Assembly: GCA_018901125.1 (NCBI GenBank)
Contig: JAHIFE010000127.1
Span: 1-44,842 of the forward strand
Reading direction: 5' to 3'
Source of the DNA: Pseudomonadota bacterium
GTDB taxonomy: Bacteria > Desulfobacterota > Desulfobacteria > Desulfobacterales > RPRI01
DNA length: 44,842 nucleotides
Shown piece by piece: positions 9,282 to 17,933 of this stretch. The notes below the pieces were generated by a model. That model was not told the origin of the DNA. It ran no database searches and saw only the letters and a list, made by a program, of their open reading frames with translations. Numbering within the stretch: the stretch's first letter is position 1; each line of letters begins with the position of its first letter. A program made the position numbers and the translations under genes.

Positions 9282-10355
9282 TTATTGTACGCACCCTATA
9301 AACTCTATAAAAAGATTCACTATCGGCTTCGCATGGTTTGGCTTTGGCAAAGAGCGCACTTTTTGTCGAAATTGTTCTAGGTCGTTAAGCACCATCAACA
9401 CAGTTTCGTGCATCGCATTCAGGTTGCCGGCAGGAAAAGTGATCACCCCTTCCGGTCGCTTAACACAATCGCTGGCAATAACCGGCAAATCGGCATGTAA
9501 AGCCTCTCGAATAGAATTTGAATCCCCATCGGTAGAAGTTGGTCGGATCATCAAGGCGCAGTTCAACATGGCGGGTAAAAGATCTGTTTCACTTCGGAAA
9601 AGAAAATATCGTCCTTGTATGCCGCGTTTAAGAATTTCTTTGGCAAGACGCTCCTGAGGACCAGCTCCAAGCGTAATTTTGTAAGCATAAAAAATCAAGC
9701 GCAGAGTAGAATCACGCTCAAGTAAATCTAATAGCGCGTAGGCACCGTACAAATCATCATCGTCCGGATCGTGAACCTCCCCTGATGCAAGCATGACGGG
9801 GTTATTCCCCGCCTCTAGAAAAGCCCGTACTTCATCCGGCAATAACTTTTCGTCGCAAGTCTCGGGGATAAATCCAGGAACATGAATAACTCGCTTAGCA
9901 CCCATCAAGGTAGCCAAGCTACAGATTTCCTCACTCACTCCAACAACGACTGTGACATGCCGAATGGCAAACCGTATCATGAAACGTTCAAGAAAACGCT
10001 TGGAAACTGCTGCATGTGATACTGATTCCGAACCTATCCGTAAGACCACCTTGGTTCCCCGCAAAACAGCCAATAGCGAAGCTGCGAATCGTGCTAGGAT
10101 GTTGTCACTAAATACATAGTGTATGGGTTCGCACCGCCCTAACAGAAGACTAAAAAACCATGCAAACCGATGATTTGATACCTGCTTAACTTCCGGGTGC
10201 GCTGAAGAGACGCGACCAATACTATACATCTGGATCGTGATGCCTGCTTCAGTGAGATATGGGCGCAATCGGCGCAGGTGTACTGCCATACCACCGATAG
10301 GTGGAGGAATACGCCCCCAGACTGCGACATCCGCAAGTTTTGTTTTTTTTATCAA
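9282..10355 (-). CDS. Glycosyltransferase, GT4-like
   Basis: 357 residues with a GT-B layout. The N-terminal GRIPPPIGGMAVHLRRL is the glycine-rich acceptor loop seen in GT4 enzymes. A donor-domain segment reads MIRPTSTDGDSNSIREAL, with the E of the family E-x7-E region, followed by DLPVIASD. It lies between the zinc-ribbon methyltransferase and the asparagine synthetase homologue, 43 bases after the latter. The sugar donor cannot be assigned. Confidence 0.82.
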   Translation of the reverse strand: MIKKTKLADVAVWGRIPPPIGGMAVHLRRLRPYLTEAGITIQMYSIGRVSSAHPEVKQVSNHRFAWFFSLLLGRCEPIHYVFSDNILARFAASLLAVLRGTKVVLRIGSESVSHAAVSKRFLERFMIRFAIRHVTVVVGVSEEICSLATLMGAKRVIHVPGFIPETCDEKLLPDEVRAFLEAGNNPVMLASGEVHDPDDDDLYGAYALLDLLERDSTLRLIFYAYKITLGAGPQERLAKEILKRGIQGRYFLFRSETDLLPAMLNCALMIRPTSTDGDSNSIREALHADLPVIASDCVKRPEGVITFPAGNLNAMHETVLMVLNDLEQFRQKVRSLPKPNHAKPIVNLFIEFIGCVQ

Positions 10356-10398
10356 TGAATAAAGCCTCCAAGCAAGATTGGTGAGCTGCGATTTGCTA

Positions 10399-12276
10399 TT
10401 ACGGGCACTCTATAGACCACAAAGCCAATTGCAAAACCTTCCATAAGGTGAAGCCGCGGTCTCGGATACCCCGATAATGTTCACTAAAAGCCATCTCAAG
10501 TTTAGCCCGATCAAACCCCAAGCGGGCAAGAAATATCGGATCTAATACCGTCTCACGGGCAAAGTCGTAAAGAGAGGTTTTTAGCCAACGCTTATAGGGA
10601 ACACCAAAGCCCGTTTTGGGGCCGTCAAGAATGTTATCTGGTACGCGACCACGCATAGCATTGCGTAATATAATCTTCTTCTGTGATCCATTAGCTTTCC
10701 ATTTAGCGGGTAGACTTACAGCAAGGCGTGCCACCGTTTCATCTAAAAACGGCACTCTCGCTTCAAGCCCGTACGCCATAGTAGAACGATCCACTTTTGC
10801 AAGAAATTGCGATGGTAGTTGAAGTGAGATGTCTGTTAATAGCATTTGCTGTACAGGATCTGCATCACTAAAGCGCGCGGCACAATGGCGATAGCTCAAG
10901 AATGGATCCGTGTTGGATGCAAGATGAGATTGGACGTCCCTATTAAGAAGCGCTGAGGGTGGATCTTGCAAGGTTTCAGTGGTTAATAGCAAAGCCATGC
11001 GCATCGCTGGATCCTCAGCGCCAACGGCATCTGCCATGCGCTCAAAGCGCCTCCCGATACTCCCAAAACCAGCACTTACCAAGGGTGTGAGTCTCTTTGG
11101 CCACATTCTCCAATAGGCAACATTGCGCAACATTGCATAACGTCGATAACCAGCAAACATCTCGTCACCGCCATCCCCCTGCAGCACTACCTTTATGCTG
11201 CCTCTCAACTGACGTGCTAACAAATACAATGGAATATTAGCTGCATCAGCAAAGGGTTCATCGTGGCTACGGACTAGCGCGAGAAGAACCTCTTCAAGAT
11301 CAACGCCACTGACCTGAATTTCATGGTGATCAAGCGCCAAGTCCTTGGCAACCCTTCGAGCTTTTGGTAATTCGTTGATACCCCCATCAAAATCGAAGCA
11401 CACTGAATAACTTGCAAGCGGCTTGTTCTGCACATGCATAGCAGCCGCGGCGATCGACGACGAATCAATGCCACCACTTAGGAAAAGACCTACTGGAACA
11501 TCGGCCACCAACTGGCGCTTAACCGCAACATCAAGTGCATCTCGAACTGCAATGGCAGCTTCCTCTTCATTGCTGGCGAACCCATGTGGTTGTATCCATT
11601 CCTCTAACTGCCACCAAGGCTCTATCGTTAGCTTTCCTTTTTCAGCAACCAACCAGTGCCCAGGCAACAAGGAGTTGACTCCACGGTAAATAGTACGATC
11701 TTCATAAGCGTTGCCATACCAGAGATACTCTGCGAGAGCCTGATCATCAATGCTGTTGTCAATATCACCAGACGCAAACAATACTTTGATTTCTGAGCCA
11801 AATACGAGGCGGCTACCGTTCCGAGAAACAAACAAGGGCTTAACGCCAAAGCGGTCACGCATGAGAATGAGACGTTCTTGTGACGGATCCCAGAGGGCAA
11901 ACGCAAAAATCCCCTCAAACCGTCGGAGTCCGGACAGGCCCCACTCTGCATAGGCATGCAGCATGACCTCTGTGTCGGAGTGCCCCTTGAAGGCACGGCC
12001 TAGTGACTTCAGCTCCTGCCTAAGTTCGGTAAAATTGTAGACCTCACCATTGAAGACAATGGTAGGACCATTTTCTCCTAAAGTCATGGGCTGAACCCCA
12101 GATGGCGAGAGATCGAGGATGCTGAGGCGGCGGTGCCCTAAAGCGATTCCGTTCCTTGAATAGACACCCTCAGCATCCGGGCCTCGATGCGCGATCATCG
12201 CCGTCATGCGGCAGACATATTCACCCAACACTCCGGATTGCTTGGAAATATCGTATATGCCGGCAAATCCGCACAT
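10399..12276 (-). CDS. asnB: Asparagine synthetase (glutamine-hydrolysing) family amidotransferase
   Basis: Transfers ammonia from glutamine to an acyl-adenylate: aspartate in housekeeping AsnB, or a sugar carboxylate in WbpS-type O-antigen enzymes. The start was set at the ATG at 12276, which begins MCGFAGIYD so that Cys2 becomes the N-terminal nucleophile; an upstream start at 12318 would bury it. Domain 1 (about 1-220) is the Ntn glutaminase (AHRGPDAEG, GHRRLSI, FNGEVYN). Domain 2 has the ATP PP-loop SGGIDSSSIAAAA at about residue 265 and QGDGGDEMFAGYRRY. The product is 625 residues. In this position, amidation of a uronic acid or another glycan carboxyl is a reasonable alternative to asparagine synthesis. 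Confidence 0.9.
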   Translation of the reverse strand: MCGFAGIYDISKQSGVLGEYVCRMTAMIAHRGPDAEGVYSRNGIALGHRRLSILDLSPSGVQPMTLGENGPTIVFNGEVYNFTELRQELKSLGRAFKGHSDTEVMLHAYAEWGLSGLRRFEGIFAFALWDPSQERLILMRDRFGVKPLFVSRNGSRLVFGSEIKVLFASGDIDNSIDDQALAEYLWYGNAYEDRTIYRGVNSLLPGHWLVAEKGKLTIEPWWQLEEWIQPHGFASNEEEAAIAVRDALDVAVKRQLVADVPVGLFLSGGIDSSSIAAAAMHVQNKPLASYSVCFDFDGGINELPKARRVAKDLALDHHEIQVSGVDLEEVLLALVRSHDEPFADAANIPLYLLARQLRGSIKVVLQGDGGDEMFAGYRRYAMLRNVAYWRMWPKRLTPLVSAGFGSIGRRFERMADAVGAEDPAMRMALLLTTETLQDPPSALLNRDVQSHLASNTDPFLSYRHCAARFSDADPVQQMLLTDISLQLPSQFLAKVDRSTMAYGLEARVPFLDETVARLAVSLPAKWKANGSQKKIILRNAMRGRVPDNILDGPKTGFGVPYKRWLKTSLYDFARETVLDPIFLARLGFDRAKLEMAFSEHYRGIRDRGFTLWKVLQLALWSIECP

Positions 12277-12321
12277 GCTAAGGGGCCCCGTATGCCAAGG
12301 CTTTGCTAACAAGGCCAATCA

Positions 12322-13491
12322 TTAGAACCGACCCTCCAGCACATCCTCGAATAATCGGACCATTGATTCGACTCGCTTCTCCATCCGAAACTCTTCCGCG
12401 CGGTTCCTGCCCGCATCAACGGCCTTGGCTGATTCAACCGGAGACCGATGCAAAGTCTTCAGAATGGCCTTACGCAGCGCATTTGGATCGTCTGGTGAAA
12501 CTATCATCGATTCGGTCCCCAAAAGTATTTCCGGTATAGCTTCGGCATTACTTGCCACAACGGGCAATCCTGCTGCCATGGCTTCTACCAGGCATAGGCC
12601 GAACCCCTCCATTCGTGTCGGGTCCACCAGTACGTCGGCTGAAGCCATTATACGGGGAACATCGTTCCGGAATCCAAGGAACTGAACTCTTTCTCCCCAA
12701 AGATTTTTTGCAATCCGCAGCTTCATTTGCTGTAATATTTTTGCGGTTCCATTGACGTGCAAGTCAGGTAAGCCAACAAAAAATAAAAATAAATCTTCCT
12801 TCACTAAAATTGGGGCAAGGGCATTCAAGAGGGTATCAATTCCTTTATAGGCGGCGAGCCGTCCAACATAAATTACTATGCGCGCATCAGCATGTAACCC
12901 TTGTTCCATACGAACACCTAACCTGTCCGGGTTCGCCGAAAAGAACCTCATAGAGATCCCGTTGTAAATTTTTCGTATATGTTCGGCAGGTATCTTGGCG
13001 TATTTGCTCCAATGCTCAGCAGCAATATCTGAAATAGCATAATACCGGGCACCGTGATTGCGCTGGACTGAATATTTCAGGATATTATGTTGTATGGAGT
13101 TTTCTCGATCCGGGCTATATACTTGGTGCAACCCAACCACAAGCCGCGCTTTAGTGCCCAACGTTGCCCAAGAAGCCAAAATGGTCGGGCCAAGCAACGA
13201 GGTTTCCACGATGTCATATTGTTCCTCCACAATCAATCGCCGCAACTTCATAATTGCCAAGAACAAGCTCATAATTGGTGGTCTCATCCTCAAGCATAGA
13301 AAATGTATTGATGGTATTCCACATTTCAGGAAGGATTTAGTTGCCTCCGGCACTCCCGGAAGATCCTCGGCATACATGCTCAAGATATCAGCACGGATTC
13401 CGCCGTTGTTCAGGGCTTTCGCCAATTCAACAGCCAGCTGCTCAGCTCCGCCCAATTGATAAAACTGTGTGGTGAATATTAGAACCTTCAT
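12322..13491 (-). CDS. Glycosyltransferase family 4
   Basis: 389-residue GT-B enzyme with both domains clear. The N-terminus has TQFYQLGGAEQLAVELAKAL. The hinge/donor domain has YVGRLAAYKGIDTLLNAL at about residue 210. ADVLVDPTRMEGFGLCLVEAMA carries the E-x7-E retaining signature, followed by GLPVVASNAEAIPEI. It is closely spaced to the Wzy-like membrane gene on one side and to asnB on the other, so it is probably co-transcribed. The linkage it forms is unknown. Confidence 0.93.
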   Translation of the reverse strand: MKVLIFTTQFYQLGGAEQLAVELAKALNNGGIRADILSMYAEDLPGVPEATKSFLKCGIPSIHFLCLRMRPPIMSLFLAIMKLRRLIVEEQYDIVETSLLGPTILASWATLGTKARLVVGLHQVYSPDRENSIQHNILKYSVQRNHGARYYAISDIAAEHWSKYAKIPAEHIRKIYNGISMRFFSANPDRLGVRMEQGLHADARIVIYVGRLAAYKGIDTLLNALAPILVKEDLFLFFVGLPDLHVNGTAKILQQMKLRIAKNLWGERVQFLGFRNDVPRIMASADVLVDPTRMEGFGLCLVEAMAAGLPVVASNAEAIPEILLGTESMIVSPDDPNALRKAILKTLHRSPVESAKAVDAGRNRAEEFRMEKRVESMVRLFEDVLEGRF

Positions 13492-13495
13492 ATAC

Positions 13496-14956
13496 TCATA
13501 GAAACTTCAAGACAATCCAATCCAAATGGATAAAGAACATGGCGATTAGGAAAAGTACGAGTAAGTTGCGGTAGGATAGCCGGTCCCGAATGGCCGTTAG
13601 GTTAGGCACCATGGCTATCACTAAAAGAGACGGCAAAAAGGCACCTTGGTGCCGCGTTTCCAGAGAGGTGAAAGCAACGCTTAGGGTAAACCCGCAAATA
13701 ATAAAAAGTAGAAACAGAAGCGGCATGGTGCGTAGCTTTTTCAATGTAGCGATCCGCCATACTGACAAGGCGAAAAGCGGGATGATAGCATACATGAACA
13801 ACGCGTGAAATGATTTCAAAAGTTGGTAGGCCGCCCCTAGTTGTAACCCGACCCAGAAAGGAATAGGGTAGATAAACATGTATATAAAGCCAAAAATCAA
13901 CCGGATAAGGACCGGTTGATTGACAATGAGCGTCATTCCAAGCGAATCCGTACCAGACTCCACTGAGGCCGAATCGCTATACCATTGGTTGCCAGAGAGC
14001 AGGGCCTTGACAAGGTCGCCCCCTGTCATTGAAATCAGGTAAAAACTCATGGGTAGGGCCAGCACAACTACCATGAGCAGAATCTTATTGCGGCTGCCAC
14101 GGATTTTCGTGCTGAACACAGCGGCGGACAACCCGGCCATAAGCATTGCCAAGGGGATGAACACAAACTCCGCTCGCAGCAGTGCGAATGACATGAATGC
14201 GACCAATGAAGCTACTACCAATAGGAGTAAGTTGCATGCGCTTAGATCGTTCAGATAGCGAACCCAACAATAGGTAAGCAACGAGACTGCGAACAGGATC
14301 GATGCATCCCTGTTGTGAATTGCTGCGAACAGCCAAAACATACCGCATAGGGCAAACGTTATCGTAAATCGCCTTATGCGGTCTCTGTCCTGGCCGAACA
14401 CTATCCCTATCATCTTAACGCCAGTAACAGCGGAAAGGGCAACCAGTGTAATGTTCCAGGTAACTCCTATATATCTGCCCTTCTCAAATCCGATGAACGA
14501 AAATACGTCGTAAAGGAACCGCCAAGCGACAATCGCGACCGAACCCTCGGATATGCCCAAAAAGTCTTTTATGCCTAGGCCGGAGAAATCATCGCTGGTA
14601 GACAGGTTGAAGAAGTGGGCAGCATCACCGCTTGAAACTTGTGATGGATCGTTAAAAAAAATCGCATATACAGCTGTGATCCCGGCCCAGAACCAACAAA
14701 CCGAATAGACTAGCAGATATGCTCGGACCTCATCACGACCTCCAACGCCCTTCAAACTCAACAGAAGCATAAAGATCAAAAGGAAAAAAACACCAATAAA
14801 GATAGGCTGGATGGAGCCATAGGCTACGAAGTTCGATAGCATCGCAATGCCCAAAATCCATAGTGCCCAGAAAGTTATCGAAGAAACTGGCACCCGAACT
14901 ATGGGTATTTTTGAAAACACCGATCTCGTGATGAAAGTTGTTTTAACTTCATTCAT
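13496..14956 (-). CDS. Polytopic membrane protein, candidate O-antigen polymerase (Wzy-like)
   Basis: 486 residues, dominated by about 10-12 hydrophobic helices: the N-terminal ones around residues 28-70, a cluster at 180-285 and a C-terminal series at 390-485. A long soluble loop occurs at about residues 115-165. Polymerases of the Wzy type have this size and topology but very little sequence conservation, so the assignment rests on topology and location. No other strong Wzy candidate exists apart from the neighbouring membrane protein at 15152-16762. A GT-C glycosyltransferase role is the main alternative. Confidence 0.65.
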   Translation of the reverse strand: MNEVKTTFITRSVFSKIPIVRVPVSSITFWALWILGIAMLSNFVAYGSIQPIFIGVFFLLIFMLLLSLKGVGGRDEVRAYLLVYSVCWFWAGITAVYAIFFNDPSQVSSGDAAHFFNLSTSDDFSGLGIKDFLGISEGSVAIVAWRFLYDVFSFIGFEKGRYIGVTWNITLVALSAVTGVKMIGIVFGQDRDRIRRFTITFALCGMFWLFAAIHNRDASILFAVSLLTYCWVRYLNDLSACNLLLLVVASLVAFMSFALLRAEFVFIPLAMLMAGLSAAVFSTKIRGSRNKILLMVVVLALPMSFYLISMTGGDLVKALLSGNQWYSDSASVESGTDSLGMTLIVNQPVLIRLIFGFIYMFIYPIPFWVGLQLGAAYQLLKSFHALFMYAIIPLFALSVWRIATLKKLRTMPLLFLLFIICGFTLSVAFTSLETRHQGAFLPSLLVIAMVPNLTAIRDRLSYRNLLVLFLIAMFFIHLDWIVLKFL

Positions 14957-14958
14957 TA

Positions 14959-15147
14959 CTATACTTCCAAAGACAGTAGGACAAGCGAGGGCATTCCTTC
15001 CCCGGGACTGTCACTTTTTTGCATACAATATTCACAGGCTAATTCTTTGAAGAATGGCGAAGGCTTAAAAGCTTTCACGACAAGGTTGTGACCTCCAAAA
15101 TCCCCCTGTTCTGCACAACGTTCGGACTTTAATTTGCTAAAAGTCAA
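14959..15147 (-). CDS. Small hypothetical ORF (62 residues, TTG start)
   Basis: This open frame fits almost exactly between two membrane-protein genes. It starts with TTG 5 bases after one stop and ends TAG 2 bases before the next ATG. The product is soluble, with two Cys in ACEYC and a basic FKPSPFFKEL segment. I do not recognise it. The neat spacing favours a real operon member, but the TTG start, the lack of a Shine-Dalgarno and the composition leave open that it is chance or part of an inserted repeat. Confidence 0.25.
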   Translation of the reverse strand: MTFSKLKSERCAEQGDFGGHNLVVKAFKPSPFFKELACEYCMQKSDSPGEGMPSLVLLSLEV

Positions 15148-15151
15148 TCAT

Positions 15152-16762
15152 TCAACTAATCCCTTTACAACCTATTCTTCTCGACATCATTTTTTTCAGC
15201 GTCTCCAACTTTTTTACCTTATCAACCCCCATTGTTATCAGCATCACAAAGCCCAGTGCCCCGAGCGGATGGAATGGATCCAAAAGCCTTGGGATTGCAG
15301 GGAAGAAAAAGTTCTGAAAAACAATCCCGGCCAAACTAAAGACACAACAGGAAAACAAAATCGAGCCGGGTAAAGATGGAGCAAAAAAGAAAGGAACCAC
15401 GCTAAAGATCAAAGCCACGACAAGAATAGTAAATGTCCAGTTGCTTATCACCCCATGGCTTACTACTAAGCGTGGAAACTGGAAGAGGATATCAGTGTAA
15501 AACCTTTCAGTTGGCGGTCCCTTGATCGTTGGGTCGAAGTCTATTTTAGCAACTGTACGCATGGCAGCACTTACTGCCGACGCAATAGCGTTTGTAGTTG
15601 CAATATTTACCTTTGCCACATTTAATAAGCTATCGTTCCAGGCCCAGTCTCCCCACGATTTCACGGAGTAGTATGAATTTCTTAAGACCATAGAGACATA
15701 TGCCATCGGGCTGGTTTTAATTTTGAGTAGTGCAATCTCTAATAATACTGAATAATTGGGGTCGTTTCCACGAACGGCGGCCCTCGCCGTACGGACAATT
15801 TCCCCATTATTTAACACCTTATATACGAATTGCTCACGAGTTGCCCCCAAGCCGTTGGATGCTCGTATAAAAGGTTCAAGGGCCCTCTGCGTATTGCACA
15901 GGTCTGTATCATCATCCGATGGGCACACATTCGGAATAGGCAAATCAAAAACAAGGGCTGTCAACACCCCACCAAGTTGAGATGGAACTCTGCCGTGCCA
16001 AAATATTGTAAATGAAAAGTGTGCCGTTGCCAACAGCGCTATTCCTATCGTAACGACAGCAATTCGCCTCCATGAAAATATTGCTCTATTCATCATCATA
16101 ATGACCATTACAGGGGCGATGAAGGCGAACGCTGGGCGCATCGAAAAGGCCATCATCCCAAAGAACACGAATATTGCAAGCCAGCCCCATGCCCCGCGGC
16201 TTTGCCTTTTAATACTTACATACATATTCGCATAGGCGCCAATGCATGCCATGAGAAAAGCAGTCGATATACCATCTGTCAGGAAAAAATTGAACCACTG
16301 TGTCAGCGAACTCATTGACCAAATAGTGGGAAGCACGAGAAGCGCCAGCAGGGGACGTCCAGATCGGAGCAAAGCCTTTGCAATGAGCCAGCCTCCCGCA
16401 CAATAGATAGCAATGACGACGTAACGCAAGAGTACGATCCGAGTGCTGCCTAATGCTACTTCGAGTTCTATTAAAGCGCGAGCCAGTAGTGAAAAGGTTG
16501 CGGGAACAATACTACTTACTGACAAATAGAGGACCGAATCCGGTGAAAAATACATACTGCCCGGCATGAGGGCATCGTAAGCAAAAGCATAAACAGCACA
16601 CTGAACAACAAGGACGCATCCACAATGACTTTTTATAAATCCACCAACCAGAAGGGCCTTATTGTATATATATGCCCGGATACTCTGCATAGACAGCGCC
16701 CATATTGACACCAGCGCTATCACCACAGCACATATAAACTTAATTATTACAAATATGTTCAT
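15152..16762 (-). CDS. Polytopic membrane protein, possible GT-C glycosyltransferase or polymerase
   Basis: 536 residues with about 10 hydrophobic helices (first at about residues 5-25, several at 105-270, the last group at 430-520). An Asp-rich periplasmic-looking loop lies at about residues 275-345 and contains CPSDDDTDLC. FSPDSVLYLSVSS early in the protein resembles the first-loop acidic region of GT39/GT-C enzymes that use polyprenyl-phosphate sugars. It stands next to a polyprenyl-phosphate GT2 and DUF2304 pair, which supports a GT-C role (inference). Wzy is the other option. Confidence 0.65.
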   Translation of the reverse strand: MNIFVIIKFICAVVIALVSIWALSMQSIRAYIYNKALLVGGFIKSHCGCVLVVQCAVYAFAYDALMPGSMYFSPDSVLYLSVSSIVPATFSLLARALIELEVALGSTRIVLLRYVVIAIYCAGGWLIAKALLRSGRPLLALLVLPTIWSMSSLTQWFNFFLTDGISTAFLMACIGAYANMYVSIKRQSRGAWGWLAIFVFFGMMAFSMRPAFAFIAPVMVIMMMNRAIFSWRRIAVVTIGIALLATAHFSFTIFWHGRVPSQLGGVLTALVFDLPIPNVCPSDDDTDLCNTQRALEPFIRASNGLGATREQFVYKVLNNGEIVRTARAAVRGNDPNYSVLLEIALLKIKTSPMAYVSMVLRNSYYSVKSWGDWAWNDSLLNVAKVNIATTNAIASAVSAAMRTVAKIDFDPTIKGPPTERFYTDILFQFPRLVVSHGVISNWTFTILVVALIFSVVPFFFAPSLPGSILFSCCVFSLAGIVFQNFFFPAIPRLLDPFHPLGALGFVMLITMGVDKVKKLETLKKMMSRRIGCKGIS

Positions 16763-16778
16763 ATTATTTACGAGTATC

Positions 16779-17210
16779 CTACCCTTTTAGTTTAGAATGA
16801 AGCGCATCATTTTTTAAATCTGTGCCTCGGGTTATCGCGTTATCGTGTTTCATTTTTTTCCACTGTGATTCTATCTCATGGCGCAGAAGACCTGTTTCCT
16901 GAATCAATAGGCGGTTATCCATTTCCAATTTATGAATTTTGATAGTTAGACGATGCACAAAAAGAAAAAGAATTATGAACAGCGCCCCAAACATGATAAC
17001 AAAAGGGAATGCCACCCCGGCAAGATCAGCAATCCAATATGCAAAACTCGGCCAAAAAGTGAATATGGCTGGCACAAAAGCAACCATGGAAAGCATTATT
17101 AAATCATAAAAATCCAGCTGTTGCCGGGCTGTCTTGATCGCAATAAAGATCATGTAAACTAATGCAACGGAGGCTACGAGTACGTAAGTTTTAGTATTTA
17201 CAATATACAT
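16779..17210 (-). CDS. DUF2304-family membrane protein
   Basis: About 143 residues with three hydrophobic segments (about residues 8-24, 37-57 and 68-90) and a C-terminal coiled-coil-like tail (IHKLEMDNRLLIQETGLLRHEIE). This matches DUF2304 proteins, which are nearly always encoded beside a dolichyl-phosphate-mannose-synthase-like GT2, as here. The ATG at 17210 was chosen because GGGG lies 8 bases upstream; a GTG at 17219 is possible. DUF2304 may anchor or regulate the soluble GT2, which lacks its own membrane helices (inference). Confidence 0.82.
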   Translation of the reverse strand: MYIVNTKTYVLVASVALVYMIFIAIKTARQQLDFYDLIMLSMVAFVPAIFTFWPSFAYWIADLAGVAFPFVIMFGALFIILFLFVHRLTIKIHKLEMDNRLLIQETGLLRHEIESQWKKMKHDNAITRGTDLKNDALHSKLKG

Positions 17211-17222
17211 AATAGTCACCCC

Positions 17223-17933
17223 TCATAATAGAGACCTCCTCTTCAACCGAGAGAGCAGAATATAGCCTAAAACTCGGAGAATATATGCAAGCGGTTTAAT
17301 ACCGACAATTGACCCTTGCCCCTTTTGCCTAGCACGCATTTTGATAGGGGTATCTCGCACTGACATGCCAGCTCTCAAAGCCCACGCGAGTGAAATAGGT
17401 TCAGGAAAATCGTACGGATACTGGCGTGCAAAAAATTGGATTGCCCGTCGATTCATGAGGCGCATCCCACTGGTTGGATCAGAAATTTGGCAGTTGGGGA
17501 ACAAAATTTTTAATGTGCGAGCAATTATTTGCCCTCCAAATCGTCTTAGCCAAGTAGATCGAAAAGAGTCATTGGTCAGGAAACGGCTACCAATAACTAT
17601 CTCTGCCGGATCTTTGCCATATGCAGCCAGCAGCTTGGATATTTGACCGGGGGGATGTTGACCATCTCCATCAATCTGCACACAGAAATCAAAATCGTGA
17701 CGATCAGCATACTTGAATCCTGTCTGCACCGCACCACCAATACCAAGATTTCGAAGGAGGTGAACTGTGGGCGATAGAGGCTGTGCTATTTTAAAGGTGT
17801 CGTCAAGTGACCCATCATCGACGACTATAACTTCAAAATCATGGCAAAGATCGTCTATTTCCTTTAACAATGCGGAGATAGACCCCTGTTCATTATAGCA
17901 TGGAATGATGAGGAGAACACGCGGTAAGCTCAT
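17223..17933 (-). CDS. GT2 glycosyltransferase, polyprenyl-phosphate sugar synthase-like (DPM1/GtrB type)
   Basis: 236 residues with the GT-A fold. LIIPCYNEQGSISALL starts the protein, VIVVDDGSLDDT is the first Asp motif, and QIDGDGQHPP carries the DxD metal/nucleotide site at about residue 88. DPTSGMRLMNR is typical of the DPM1-like branch. It is shorter than GtrB because the C-terminal transmembrane domains are absent, and the DUF2304 neighbour may compensate. The likely product is an undecaprenyl-phosphate-linked sugar donor used by the adjacent GT-C-like membrane protein. Its ATG overlaps the stop of the radical SAM gene by 4 bases (ATGA). Confidence 0.9.
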   Translation of the reverse strand: MSLPRVLLIIPCYNEQGSISALLKEIDDLCHDFEVIVVDDGSLDDTFKIAQPLSPTVHLLRNLGIGGAVQTGFKYADRHDFDFCVQIDGDGQHPPGQISKLLAAYGKDPAEIVIGSRFLTNDSFRSTWLRRFGGQIIARTLKILFPNCQISDPTSGMRLMNRRAIQFFARQYPYDFPEPISLAWALRAGMSVRDTPIKMRARQKGQGSIVGIKPLAYILRVLGYILLSRLKRRSLL

